64,000 bases of DNA from Streptomyces sp. R302. Lineage in GTDB: Bacteria > Actinomycetota > Actinomycetes > Streptomycetales > Streptomycetaceae. Positions 40,905 to 48,989 of this stretch are shown here, piece by piece. The stretch covers positions 1 to 64,000 of the forward strand of contig NZ_JABBGE010000014.1 in NCBI RefSeq assembly GCF_012927245.1, written 5' to 3'. Each line of letters starts with the position of its first letter. Position 1 is the stretch's first letter. The notes under the pieces are model-generated. The model was not told the origin of the DNA. It saw only the letters and a program-made list of their open reading frames with translations, and ran no database searches. The position numbers and the translations under genes were made by a program.

Positions 40905-42629
40905 TCACTCAGCGGGGCCGGAGGAGAGAGGCGCGCGCCACACCAGCCGGCTGCCGCCGCCGTCCGGACGTCCGATCTCCAGGGTCCCGCCCACGCCGCG
41001 GGCACGCTCTTCGAGGTTTCCCAGGCCGCTGCGCCTGCCGTCCGCGGGAATACCCCTGCCGTTGTCCGTCACGGTGAGGACGACTTCGTCGGAGGTGGCT
41101 TGCAGGGCGACCTCGACCCGCGTGGCGTGCGCATGGCGTGCGGCGTTGCTGAGCATCTCGGTCAGGGCCGCCGTGACGTGATCTGCCACCTGCGGGGGGA
41201 CGTCGGTGTCCAGCAGGCCCTCCATGCTCAGGCGGGGCGGGAAGCCGAGCGTCGTCGCCGTCTCGCCCACGGCGCGGGCCACGCGTGCGCGCAGGCTCGG
41301 CCCGGTGTCCTCCTCACGTGCCCGCAGGCCGAAGATCGTGGAGCGAATGATCTTGATGGTTTCGTCGAGGTCCGCGACGGCCCGCGAGACCCGTTCGGCG
41401 GCGCCCTCGTGCTGCACGAGGCGGGCGGCGCTCTGCAGCGTCATGCCGGTCGCGAACAGACGCTGGATGGCCAGGTCGTGCAGGTCCCGGGCGATGCGGT
41501 CGCGGTCCTCGAGGAGCGCGAGCTGCTCGGCGTCGCTGCGGCGCTCGGCCAGCTCGAGGGCGAGCGCGGCCTGTCCTGCGAAGGCCAGCAGCGGCTCCAA
41601 CTCCGCTTCGGTGAAGACCGGGTCCCCTTGGTGCCGGGCCAGCAGCAGGACACCACGGGTGTCCTTGGCGGCGGTGCCCAGGGGCACGGCGACCGCCGGG
41701 CCCAGTCCGTCGAAGCGGCGGGGCCCGGCGGTGTACCGGTCGTCCTCCGCGAGGCCGGCGGTGGTCACGGGCGCGCCGGCCTGGTAGGCGGCGCCGGAAA
41801 GGGTGCCTCCGACCGGTACCACCAGGCCGCGACGGGTTTCGCCGCCGGCGCCGATGGCCAGCTCGACGACGAGGTCGTCCGTCCCGGTGACGGGCACGGA
41901 GACGTCGGCGAGCGCTGCTCCGGTGATCTCCTGGGCGCGGCGGGCGATGAGTTCCAGCACCGCCAGCCGCGGGCTGCCGGAGAGCAGGCTGTTGGTGATC
42001 TCCGCGCTCGCCCGCAGCCATCGCTGCTGGCGCTGCGACGCCTCGTACAGGCGCGCGTTGTCGATGGCGACCCCGGCGGCGACGGACAGCGTGGAGATGA
42101 CCGACTCGTCCTCGGCGTCGAAGTCCACGCCGCCGTGCTTGTCGGTCAGGTAGAGATTGCCGAAGACCTCGTCGCGGACGCGGATGGGCACACCCAGGAA
42201 CGTCCGCATCGGCGGGTGGTGGGCGGGAAAGCCGTAGGACGCCTCATGGGCGCCGAGGTCCGTCAGACGCAGCGGCTCGGGGTTGCGGATCAACTCGCCC
42301 AGAATGCCGTGCCCGGCCGGCAGGGGACCGATCTTCGCGATCTCTTGCTCGGTCAGGCCGACGGTGAGGAACTGCGACAGCGTCCGACCGTCGGGCCCGA
42401 TCACTCCGAGCGCGGCGTACTGGGCGTCGACGAGCAGCGCGGCGGCTTCCACGATGCGCCGCAGCACCTGGGCGAGGTCCAGTTCGCGGCCTACGGAGAC
42501 GACGGCCTCCAGGAGGCTGTGCACACGGTCCCGGGTGCTGCGTGCGGCGTTGATGCGCGCCTGCAGCTCCTCCAGCAGCTCGTCGAGCCGCATCTGGGGC
42601 ATCCGCGACAGCGGCTCCTCCACGCCCAC
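40905..42629 (-). CDS. DosS/DevS-like double-GAF sensor histidine kinase (OsdK-like)
   Basis: The 574-residue cytosolic kinase has GAF-A (about 55-195), GAF-B (about 220-362), a HisKA_3 dimerisation domain with H384 in RIARDLHDLAIQRLF and an HATPase domain (EMLSNAARHAHA, VTDNGRGIP, GLGNLEERA). GAF-A carries SYGFPAHHPPMRTFLGVPIRV and EVFGNLYLTDK, very like DosS/DosT, whose GAF-A holds haem for O2/NO/CO sensing; H137 or H138 is a candidate haem ligand. GTG 42629 is preceded by GGAGGAGG. The partner is presumably the DosR-like regulator 1.5 kb away; unusually, two genes separate them. Confidence 0.93.
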   Translation of the reverse strand: MGVEEPLSRMPQMRLDELLEELQARINAARSTRDRVHSLLEAVVSVGRELDLAQVLRRIVEAAALLVDAQYAALGVIGPDGRTLSQFLTVGLTEQEIAKIGPLPAGHGILGELIRNPEPLRLTDLGAHEASYGFPAHHPPMRTFLGVPIRVRDEVFGNLYLTDKHGGVDFDAEDESVISTLSVAAGVAIDNARLYEASQRQQRWLRASAEITNSLLSGSPRLAVLELIARRAQEITGAALADVSVPVTGTDDLVVELAIGAGGETRRGLVVPVGGTLSGAAYQAGAPVTTAGLAEDDRYTAGPRRFDGLGPAVAVPLGTAAKDTRGVLLLARHQGDPVFTEAELEPLLAFAGQAALALELAERRSDAEQLALLEDRDRIARDLHDLAIQRLFATGMTLQSAARLVQHEGAAERVSRAVADLDETIKIIRSTIFGLRAREEDTGPSLRARVARAVGETATTLGFPPRLSMEGLLDTDVPPQVADHVTAALTEMLSNAARHAHATRVEVALQATSDEVVLTVTDNGRGIPADGRRSGLGNLEERARGVGGTLEIGRPDGGGSRLVWRAPLSSGPAE

Positions 42630-42697
42630 TGGGCCTCCTCCGTCGATCACCCGCCCGTACCGTGACAGCCTAATGGCCGAGCGGGTGACCCGGAGCG

Positions 42698-43003
42698 TCA
42701 GATCGACGACAGTGGCCGGGGTCCGGCGTAGGAGGCGGTGCGCATGATGTCCTCCATGTCGGCCGGCATCGGCATGCGCGGGTCGCGCAGGTGTTCCACG
42801 GCGGCGTACGAGGCGACGCCTTCGGCGGCGTTCGAGGCCGGCAGTCCCAGGGCACGGGCGATGTCCTGGAAGCGCTCGGGCGCCCGGTGGCTCTCGTACT
42901 CGGGCCATCCCGTCAGTTCGGCGGGAACCGTGCCGTTGTAGCGGATCACGTGCGGCAGGAGGATCGCGTCGGTCCGCCCGTGGGCGACGTGGAAAGTGGC
43001 CCC
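42698..43003 (-). pseudogene. Remnant of iron-dependent alcohol dehydrogenase (AdhE C-terminal part)
   Basis: About 100 codons read GATFHVAHGRTDAILLPHVI, RAPERFQDIARALGLPAS and then PRMPMPADMEDIMR. These are segments of the iron-alcohol dehydrogenase half of AdhE-type enzymes, with the iron-ligand His in AHGR. The N-terminal aldehyde dehydrogenase half and the nucleotide-binding part are missing, and the join between AVEHLRD and PRMPM indicates a further internal deletion. No start codon of its own is evident; the open frame merely runs on into the promoter of the zinc dehydrogenase. It ends with TCA at 42698. Confidence 0.75.
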
Positions 43004-43029
43004 CACAGGGGTCGGACGGGGGTGTCCCA

Positions 43030-43092
43030 GGGCCGTCGGGCCCTCGTCTCGCGCGCGCCGAGTGGCCCGCCGGAACACGGGCCGAACGGCCC
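43030..43092. promoter_or_regulatory. Two perfect dormancy-type palindromes upstream of zinc alcohol dehydrogenase
   Basis: GGGCCGTCGGGCCC (43030-43043) and GGGCCGAACGGCCC (43079-43092) are both perfect GGGCC-N4-GGCCC sites. Their centres are 49 bp apart and the nearer one ends 84 bp before ATG 43177. Confidence 0.65.
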
Positions 43093-43176
43093 GCGGTACA
43101 GGACCTGACCGGTTCTGTCTCCTCCTCGCGCCCCGCACCACTCTGGAAAGCAAGGACGAAACAGGAGGAGCGAGCC

Positions 43177-44187
43177 ATGAAGGCTGCAGTGGTGAGGGCG
43201 CTGGGAGAACCGTTGGTGATCGAGGAGCGCCCCGATCCCGTGCCCGGCCCCGGGCAGGTCCGCATCCGCGTCGAGGCGTCCGGGTTGTGCCACACGGACA
43301 TCCATGCCGCCCACGGCGACTGGCCCGTCAAGCCCACTACGCCGTTCGTTCCCGGGCACGAGGGCGTCGGCATCGTCGAGGAGCTCGGCGCGGGCGTCAC
43401 GCACCTGTCCGTCGGGCAGCGCGTGGCCGTGCCGTGGCTGGGCTGGGCCTGCGGACGCTGTGAGCACTGCCTCACCGGCTGGGAGACGCTGTGCGAGAGG
43501 CAGGTCAACACCGGATACGGCACCGACGGCGCCTATGCCGAGAAGATGCTCGCCCACGCCGACTTCGCCCAGCCCGTCCCCGACGGCATCGACCCGCGCG
43601 AGGCGGCACCGCTCACCTGCGCGGGAGTCACCACCTACAAGGCCCTGAAGGTGGCCGGAGTCGGGCCGGCCGATCTCGTGGCGATCTCCGGCATCGGTGG
43701 TCTGGGGCACCTGGCCGTGCAGTACGCGAAGATCGCCGGCGCGACGGTGGCCGCGATCGACATCTCCGACGAGAAGCTGCGGCTCGCCGCCGACCTGGGC
43801 GCGGACATCCTCATCGACGCCCGCAAGGAGGACCCGGCCGCGGTGCTCCAGCGGCACGGCGGAGCCCACGCGGCCCTGGCGCTGGCGGTGAACGAGGAGA
43901 CCTTCGCGACCGCCCTGGCCGGCCTGCGGCGTGGCGGCAAGCTCGTCATGGTGGCCCTCCCGGCCGACGGCATCGTCCAGGTACCGGTCTTCTCCACCGT
44001 ACTCGGCGGCACATCGGTCATCGGGTCGATCGTCGGCACGCGGCAGGACCTGGCCGAGGTGTTCCGGCTGCACGCCGCCGGACGTACCCGGGTGGTCTAC
44101 GAGACCCGGCCGCTCTCGTCCGTCAACGACTGCATCGACGAGGTCCTTCGCGGCGACGTCAAGGCCCGCATCGTCTTCGACATGTGA
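43177..44187 (+). CDS. adhP: Zinc-dependent alcohol dehydrogenase (AdhP-like)
   Basis: The 336-residue protein has both zinc sites: catalytic GLCHTDIHAAHGDWP (Cys near 37) with PGHEGVGIV (His near 61), and the structural four-Cys loop CGRCEHCLTGWETLC near 92-106. The NAD site is ISGIGGLGHLAVQYAK near 172-187. It would oxidise or form ethanol and similar alcohols. ATG 43177 has AGGAGGAG upstream. Two perfect dormancy boxes precede it, and a CBS-BON gene follows 126 bp later. A fermentative or redox-balancing role under hypoxia is inferred from this context. Confidence 0.94.
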   Translation: MKAAVVRALGEPLVIEERPDPVPGPGQVRIRVEASGLCHTDIHAAHGDWPVKPTTPFVPGHEGVGIVEELGAGVTHLSVGQRVAVPWLGWACGRCEHCLTGWETLCERQVNTGYGTDGAYAEKMLAHADFAQPVPDGIDPREAAPLTCAGVTTYKALKVAGVGPADLVAISGIGGLGHLAVQYAKIAGATVAAIDISDEKLRLAADLGADILIDARKEDPAAVLQRHGGAHAALALAVNEETFATALAGLRRGGKLVMVALPADGIVQVPVFSTVLGGTSVIGSIVGTRQDLAEVFRLHAAGRTRVVYETRPLSSVNDCIDEVLRGDVKARIVFDM

Positions 44188-44313
44188 GGCGTCCCGGCTT
44201 CCCGCGGCAGCCGCATCGACGCCCCGACGCCCCGACGGTCGAGAAACGAGTGCCGAAGGCCCGTCGGGAGCGACGGGGCCGCCGCGGGCGGCGGCCGAGA
44301 ACCACCCGAGCGG

Positions 44314-45024
44314 ATGGAGATGAGAACCGTGGTGAAGCACCGGACCGTGGGCGAAGTCATGACCGGCGAAGTGGTCCAGGCGCACCCGGACACCCCGTTC
44401 AAAGAGCTGGCCCGCCTGCTCACGTCCCACCACATCAGCGGTCTGCCGGTGGTGGACGACGACGACAAGGTCATGGGCGTGGTCTCCCAGACCGACCTGA
44501 CCCGGCGGCAAGCGGCACAGGGCCGGACCGGGTCCGGCCGGGGCCGCGTGCTCCGGGCCCTGAGACGGGTCGGCCTCGTTCACCCCACCGCCGCACCCTC
44601 CCTGACGGCCGGCGGGCTGATGTCGAGCCCCGCGGTCACCGTGCACCCCGAGCAGCGCGTGGTCGACGCGGCACGCATCATGGAACGCCGCCGCATCGAC
44701 CGGCTGCCCGTCGTGGACGAGGAAGACCGTCTCATCGGCATCACCACACGCCGCGACCTCCTGCGCGTCTTCCTGCGCACCGACGAGGAGATCCGCGAAG
44801 ACGTGGCCGGCGCCGCCGGCCTCCACGGTCCCGCTCACGACGCCGGCGAACTCCGCATCGACGTCCGGGACGGGATCGTCACCATCGAGGGTGTCTCCGG
44901 CCCGGAGATCGACACCACGGCGCTGATCCGGGCCGCATGGCGGGTCGACGGCGTCGTCGGCGTGGTCAACCGGCTGACAGCCGCCCGGCGTGACGTCCCG
45001 TCCGCACCGCCGAGCGGGCTGTAG
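44314..45024 (+). CDS. CBS-pair and BON-domain protein
   Basis: The 236-residue protein has two CBS domains (about 9-65 and 95-155, each with a MTGEVVQAHPDTP- or MSSPAVTVHPEQR-like start and LPVVD strand) and a C-terminal BON domain (about 170-228 with VRDGIVTIEGVSG). CBS pairs sense adenine nucleotides; hypoxic-response proteins of Mycobacterium are of this type. ATG 44314 is used, but ATG 44320 and GTG 44329 are also possible because no site decides. Four-gene convergent layout: it meets the phosphoketolase gene tail to tail across 51 bp. Confidence 0.9.
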   Translation: MEMRTVVKHRTVGEVMTGEVVQAHPDTPFKELARLLTSHHISGLPVVDDDDKVMGVVSQTDLTRRQAAQGRTGSGRGRVLRALRRVGLVHPTAAPSLTAGGLMSSPAVTVHPEQRVVDAARIMERRRIDRLPVVDEEDRLIGITTRRDLLRVFLRTDEEIREDVAGAAGLHGPAHDAGELRIDVRDGIVTIEGVSGPEIDTTALIRAAWRVDGVVGVVNRLTAARRDVPSAPPSGL

Positions 45025-45075
45025 TGGTCGAGCTTTCCGGAATGCCGGGGCAAACCGGCTCTGGCCGCTGGTACG

Positions 45076-47538
45076 TCACCCGTGGCGTCGCGTCTCGCCA
45101 GGGGATGTGCCGCTCTCGCTGACCACCGCGCGGTCGGCGGCCGTGTGCCGCTCCAGCAGGCTCCAGGTCCAGTCGGTGACTTCGGGCATGTCGGTGCCGT
45201 GTTCGCGGATCCACGAGTGGTGGCGGGTGCGGGCGTCCGCCATGGCCTGACGCACGCCCACGGCTCGTACGCCGAGCCCCGGCACGCGGTCGATCACGTC
45301 CATCACGAGGCGGTAGCGGTCGAGGTCGTTGCGCACGACCATGTCGAAGGGGGTCGTGGTGGTGCCCATCTCCTTGTAGCCGCGCACGTGCAGGTGGGGG
45401 TGGCCGGTGCGGCGGTAGGCCAGGCGGTGCACGAGCCAGGGGTAGCCGTGGTAGGCGAAGATCACCGGCTTGTCGCGGGTGAACAGGGCGTCGTATTCCG
45501 GGTCGGTCATGCCGTGCGGGTGTTCCTCGTGGGGCATGAGCCTGGTCATGTCGACGACGTTCACCACGCGTACGGCGAGCTGGGGCAGATGGCGCCGCAG
45601 GAGGCCGGCCGCCGCGAGGATCTCCTGGGTGGGTACGTCTCCGGCGCAGGCGAGCACGACGTCCGGGTCGCGCGTGCCGTCCTCGGTGCCCGCCCATTCC
45701 CAGACGCCGGCCCCTCGGGCGCAGTGCACGCGGGCCTCCTCCAAGGAGAGCCAGTCGAAGCACGGCTGCTTGCCTGCGATGATCACGTTCACGTAGTCGC
45801 GGCTGCGCAGCGCGTGGTCGGCGACGGACAGCAGGGTGTTGGCGTCCGGCGGCAGGTAGACGCGGACGACCTCGGGGCTCTTGTTCAGGACGTGGTCGAC
45901 GAAGCCGGGGTCCTGGTGGGAGAAGCCGTTGTGGTCCTGCCGCCACACGTGGGAGGTGAGCAGGTAGTTGAGGGAGGCGACGGGTGCGCGCCAGTGCAGG
46001 GCGCGGGAGGTCCTGAGCCACTTGATGTGCTGGTTGACCATGGAGTCGACGATGTGGACGAAGGCTTCGTAGCAGGAGAACAGTCCGTGCCGGCCGGTCA
46101 GCAGATAGCCCTCCAGCCAGCCCTGACAGGTGTGCTCGGAGAGGATCTCCATCACCCGGCCGTGCCGGTCGAGGTGCTCGTCCGTGTCCAGGACCGGGGA
46201 CTGCCATGCCTTGCCGCTCGCCTCGTACACGGCCTGGAGGCGGTTGGAGGCGGTCTCGTCGGGGCCGACGAGACGGAAGTCGCGGCGCTCACCGGTGGAG
46301 GCCATGACGCTTTCGAGGAGTCGGCCGAGCACCCCGGTCGGCTCGTGGAGGGTCGTGCCGGGCCGGTCCACGGGTACGGCGAAGCGTTCGAGGGGCGGCA
46401 GCGGCAGGTCCCGCAGCAGCAGACCGCCGTTGGCGTGCCGGGTCGCGCCGAGTCTCCGTTCGCCCTCCGGCACGCATTCCAGCACCTGGGGGCTCGGCCG
46501 GCCGGCCTCGTCGAAGAGCTCCTCGGGACGGTACGAGCGCAGCCACGCCTCCAGCTGGGCCCGGTGTCCGTCGTCGTCGCGGACGTGCGCCAGGGGCACC
46601 TGGTGGGAGCGCCAGGTGCCCTCGACAGGCAGGCCGTCGACCTCTGCGGGGCCGGTCCAGCCCTTCGGCGTGCGCAGGACGATCACCGGCCAGCGCGACC
46701 GTCCGGCGGGGGCGCCGGTGCGGGCTCGCCGCTGGATGTGCCGGATGCGGTCGAGGGCCGTGTCCATCGCGGCGGCCATGGCCCGGTGGACCTGGTGCGG
46801 GTCGTCGCCGGTGACGTGCAGGGGCTCGTGGCCGTAGCCGCGCAGCAGTTCGTCGAGCTCCGTCTCCGGCAGCCGCGCGAGCACGGTGGGGTTCGCGATC
46901 TTGTATCCGTTGAGGTGGAGGATGGGCAGGACCGCTCCGTCGTGGACGGGATCGAGGAACTTGTTGGAGTGCCAGGAGGCGGCGAGCGGGCCCGTCTCCG
47001 CCTCCCCGTCGCCGATGACGCACGCCACCAGCAGGTCCGGGTTGTCCAGGGCCGCTCCGTAGGCGTGCGACAAGGAGTAGCCCAGTTCGCCGCCCTCGTG
47101 GATCGAGCCGGGGGTTTCGGGCGCCACGTGGCTCGGCACCCCGCCGGGGAAGGAGAACTGCCGGAACAACCGGGCCATGCCCTCCTCGTCCCGGCTCACG
47201 TCCGGGTAGGTCTCGCTGTAGCTGCCCTCCAGCCAGGAGTTGGCGAGGACGGCCGGCCCACCGTGTCCAGGACCCCAGACGCACAGCGCGTCGACGCCGT
47301 GCCGCTTGACGACCCGGTTGAGGTGGGTGTGCACGAGGTTGAGGCCCGGGGAGGTGCCCCAGTGGCCGAGCAACCGCGGCTTGAGGTGCGCCGGTTCCAG
47401 CGGCTTCTTCAGCAGCGGGTTGTCCATCAGGTAGATCTGGCCCGCCGACAGGTAGTTGGCGGCCCTCCAGTGCGCGTCGAGCGCACTGAGCTCCTCGTCG
47501 GTCAGCGGTACGCCGTCCGGACTCTCGTCCTTTCGCAT
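45076..47538 (-). CDS. xfp: Xylulose-5-phosphate/fructose-6-phosphate phosphoketolase
   Basis: Phosphoketolase splits xylulose-5-P or fructose-6-P with phosphate to acetyl-phosphate, using thiamine pyrophosphate. The 820-residue protein has the family motifs: LLGHWGTSPGLN near 57-68, GPGHGGPA near 90-97, TPGSIHEGGELGYSLSHAYGA near 143-163, the TPP motif GDGEAETGPLAASWHSNKF near 177-195 and the C-terminal RGYKEMGTTTTPFDM near 730-744. ATG 47538 has GGAGGAAG upstream. The leader contains a heptamer repeat and a dormancy-type box. Acetyl-phosphate could yield ATP through acetate kinase when respiration is blocked. Confidence 0.96.
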   Translation of the reverse strand: MRKDESPDGVPLTDEELSALDAHWRAANYLSAGQIYLMDNPLLKKPLEPAHLKPRLLGHWGTSPGLNLVHTHLNRVVKRHGVDALCVWGPGHGGPAVLANSWLEGSYSETYPDVSRDEEGMARLFRQFSFPGGVPSHVAPETPGSIHEGGELGYSLSHAYGAALDNPDLLVACVIGDGEAETGPLAASWHSNKFLDPVHDGAVLPILHLNGYKIANPTVLARLPETELDELLRGYGHEPLHVTGDDPHQVHRAMAAAMDTALDRIRHIQRRARTGAPAGRSRWPVIVLRTPKGWTGPAEVDGLPVEGTWRSHQVPLAHVRDDDGHRAQLEAWLRSYRPEELFDEAGRPSPQVLECVPEGERRLGATRHANGGLLLRDLPLPPLERFAVPVDRPGTTLHEPTGVLGRLLESVMASTGERRDFRLVGPDETASNRLQAVYEASGKAWQSPVLDTDEHLDRHGRVMEILSEHTCQGWLEGYLLTGRHGLFSCYEAFVHIVDSMVNQHIKWLRTSRALHWRAPVASLNYLLTSHVWRQDHNGFSHQDPGFVDHVLNKSPEVVRVYLPPDANTLLSVADHALRSRDYVNVIIAGKQPCFDWLSLEEARVHCARGAGVWEWAGTEDGTRDPDVVLACAGDVPTQEILAAAGLLRRHLPQLAVRVVNVVDMTRLMPHEEHPHGMTDPEYDALFTRDKPVIFAYHGYPWLVHRLAYRRTGHPHLHVRGYKEMGTTTTPFDMVVRNDLDRYRLVMDVIDRVPGLGVRAVGVRQAMADARTRHHSWIREHGTDMPEVTDWTWSLLERHTAADRAVVSESGTSPGETRRHG

Positions 47539-47671
47539 GCTTCCTCCGTCGTGTGTGGTCGCGGGCGGCGACCGGGCGCGGGGCCGGTCGGCCGAAGCGT
47601 GCGAGGCCCCGCGTCGCGGGGATCGAACCTCCTCGGCCCGCCCGGGGCATGGGGACTTCCCGCAATTCCGC

Positions 47672-47727
47672 GGGTCCTGGGTCCTGGGTCCTGGGTCCTG
47701 GGTCCTGGGTCCTGGGTCCTGGGTCCC
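47672..47727. repeat. Seven perfect heptamer repeats GGGTCCT in the phosphoketolase leader
   Basis: Units of GGGTCCT run from 47672 to 47720 without a mismatch, followed by GGGTCCC (47721-47727). The array lies 134 bp upstream of the phosphoketolase ATG, between it and a dormancy-type box. Each unit contains GGTCC, the half-site of the GGGACCATGGTCCC-type palindrome. Confidence 0.9.
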
Positions 47728-47784
47728 ATGGTCGTAAGCGCACCCGCCGCCCAAGACGCTGACACGGCAAAAGCGCCGCGGTAA

Positions 47785-47892
47785 GGGCCGGATGGCCCAC
47801 TTCCGCAGCCCGTCCTCACACTGCCCCGGCAGGCCACGGGCCACCCGCGTCCCCGCTCTGCGCTGGTCCCTGGGCCGTGGGCCGAACGGCCC
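47785..47892. promoter_or_regulatory. Two perfect dormancy-type palindromes between phosphoketolase and hibernation factor genes
   Basis: GGGCCGGATGGCCC (47785-47798) and GGGCCGAACGGCCC (47879-47892) are both perfect matches to GGGCC-N4-GGCCC. The second ends 129 bp before the hpf ATG. The rest of 47539-48021 holds the heptamer repeat and no gene. Confidence 0.65.
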
Positions 47893-48021
47893 CTCTGGAC
47901 GCCCGTACGTCCCTGATGGACAGGTGCTGCGGGGGCCGGTCGCACCGAGGCGGCGGCCCGGACGGCTCTGCCGGGAGCGGTCGGCGCCGGACAGGCTGAG
48001 AGCGACCGAGGAGGAGTTCCC

Positions 48022-48813
48022 ATGAGCAGTCTCGAAACCAGCCGGGCAGTGGACGTCCAGGTCCGCAGCCGAGGGCGGGTGCCCCGCGGTGCGGACGTCT
48101 ACGCACGGGAGAAGGTGCTCGCGGCCCTCGACCACGTCGGCGAGCCGGTGCTGGACGCCCAGGTGAAGCTCACTCAGGCGGTCAGTGGTTCGGCGGCTCG
48201 TCCCGCCGCGGCCCGAGCAGTGGTGGATGTGAACGGCCGGCTGGTACGGGCCCACGTGGCCGCGAGCACCATGTTCGAGGCGGTCGACCTGCTGCGAGAG
48301 CGTCTGACCGCGCGGCTGGCCCGGGTACGGCGGCACGGGCCGCGCGGGCTCCCCGGCACCGGCCGGGAGGCACGGTGGGACAGTGCGGGACACGACCACC
48401 GCCCGCATCGTCAGCACCTGCCGGTGGAGGAGCGCCGCATCGTGCGGTACAAGTCGTTCGGTCAGGCCCGGCAGACGCCCGAGGACGCCGTGATCGACCT
48501 GGAGGCCATGGACTACGACTTCTGGGTCTTCGTGGACCTGGCCTCCGGATGTGACAGCGTGGTCTACCGCGACGTCCCCACCGGCCGCCACCGCCTGGCG
48601 TCGCTGGGGCCCGTGACCCAGGAGCCGGAGTTCGAGGGGCTGTTGGGCGTGAGTACGGTGCCCGTGCCCGCGATGACGGTGCCCGAGGCCGTTCAGCGCC
48701 TGAACCTCGCCGGGCTGCCGTTCGTCTTCTTCGACGACACGGCCACCGGCCGGGGCAGCGTGCTCTACCACCGCTACGACGGCCACTACGGGCTGATCGC
48801 CCCGGCCCGTTAG
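48022..48813 (+). CDS. hpf: Long ribosome hibernation promoting factor with duplicated C-terminal domain
   Basis: The 263-residue protein starts with an S30AE (HPF/YfiA) domain (about 8-105, RGRVPRGADVYAREKVLAALD) that binds the 30S decoding site. A first C-terminal dimerisation-type domain follows (about 135-185, RIVRYKSFGQARQTPEDAVIDLEAMDYDF WVFVD region) and a second, similar one (about 200-262, MTVPEAVQRLNLAGLPFVFFDD). Usual long HPFs have just one. Such duplication occurs in actinobacterial dormancy relatives such as RafH, as far as I recall. ATG 48022 has GAGGAGGAG upstream. It would store ribosomes during dormancy. Confidence 0.88.
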   Translation: MSSLETSRAVDVQVRSRGRVPRGADVYAREKVLAALDHVGEPVLDAQVKLTQAVSGSAARPAAARAVVDVNGRLVRAHVAASTMFEAVDLLRERLTARLARVRRHGPRGLPGTGREARWDSAGHDHRPHRQHLPVEERRIVRYKSFGQARQTPEDAVIDLEAMDYDFWVFVDLASGCDSVVYRDVPTGRHRLASLGPVTQEPEFEGLLGVSTVPVPAMTVPEAVQRLNLAGLPFVFFDDTATGRGSVLYHRYDGHYGLIAPAR

Positions 48814-48989
48814 AGCTCGCCCCGGGCCGGAAGCCCCGACCCGCTCCACCCCCGCCCTCGGCTTCCCGCTGTCGGCCGCCGCAGGATGCCGACTGCCGAC
48901 GAGTGCCGCGGCCCGGCAGAGGGGTCCGGCCTTCGCCCCGGTCCGCGGCCACTTCCCCGACGAGAACGTCCCCTCACCCGGAGGATTCC

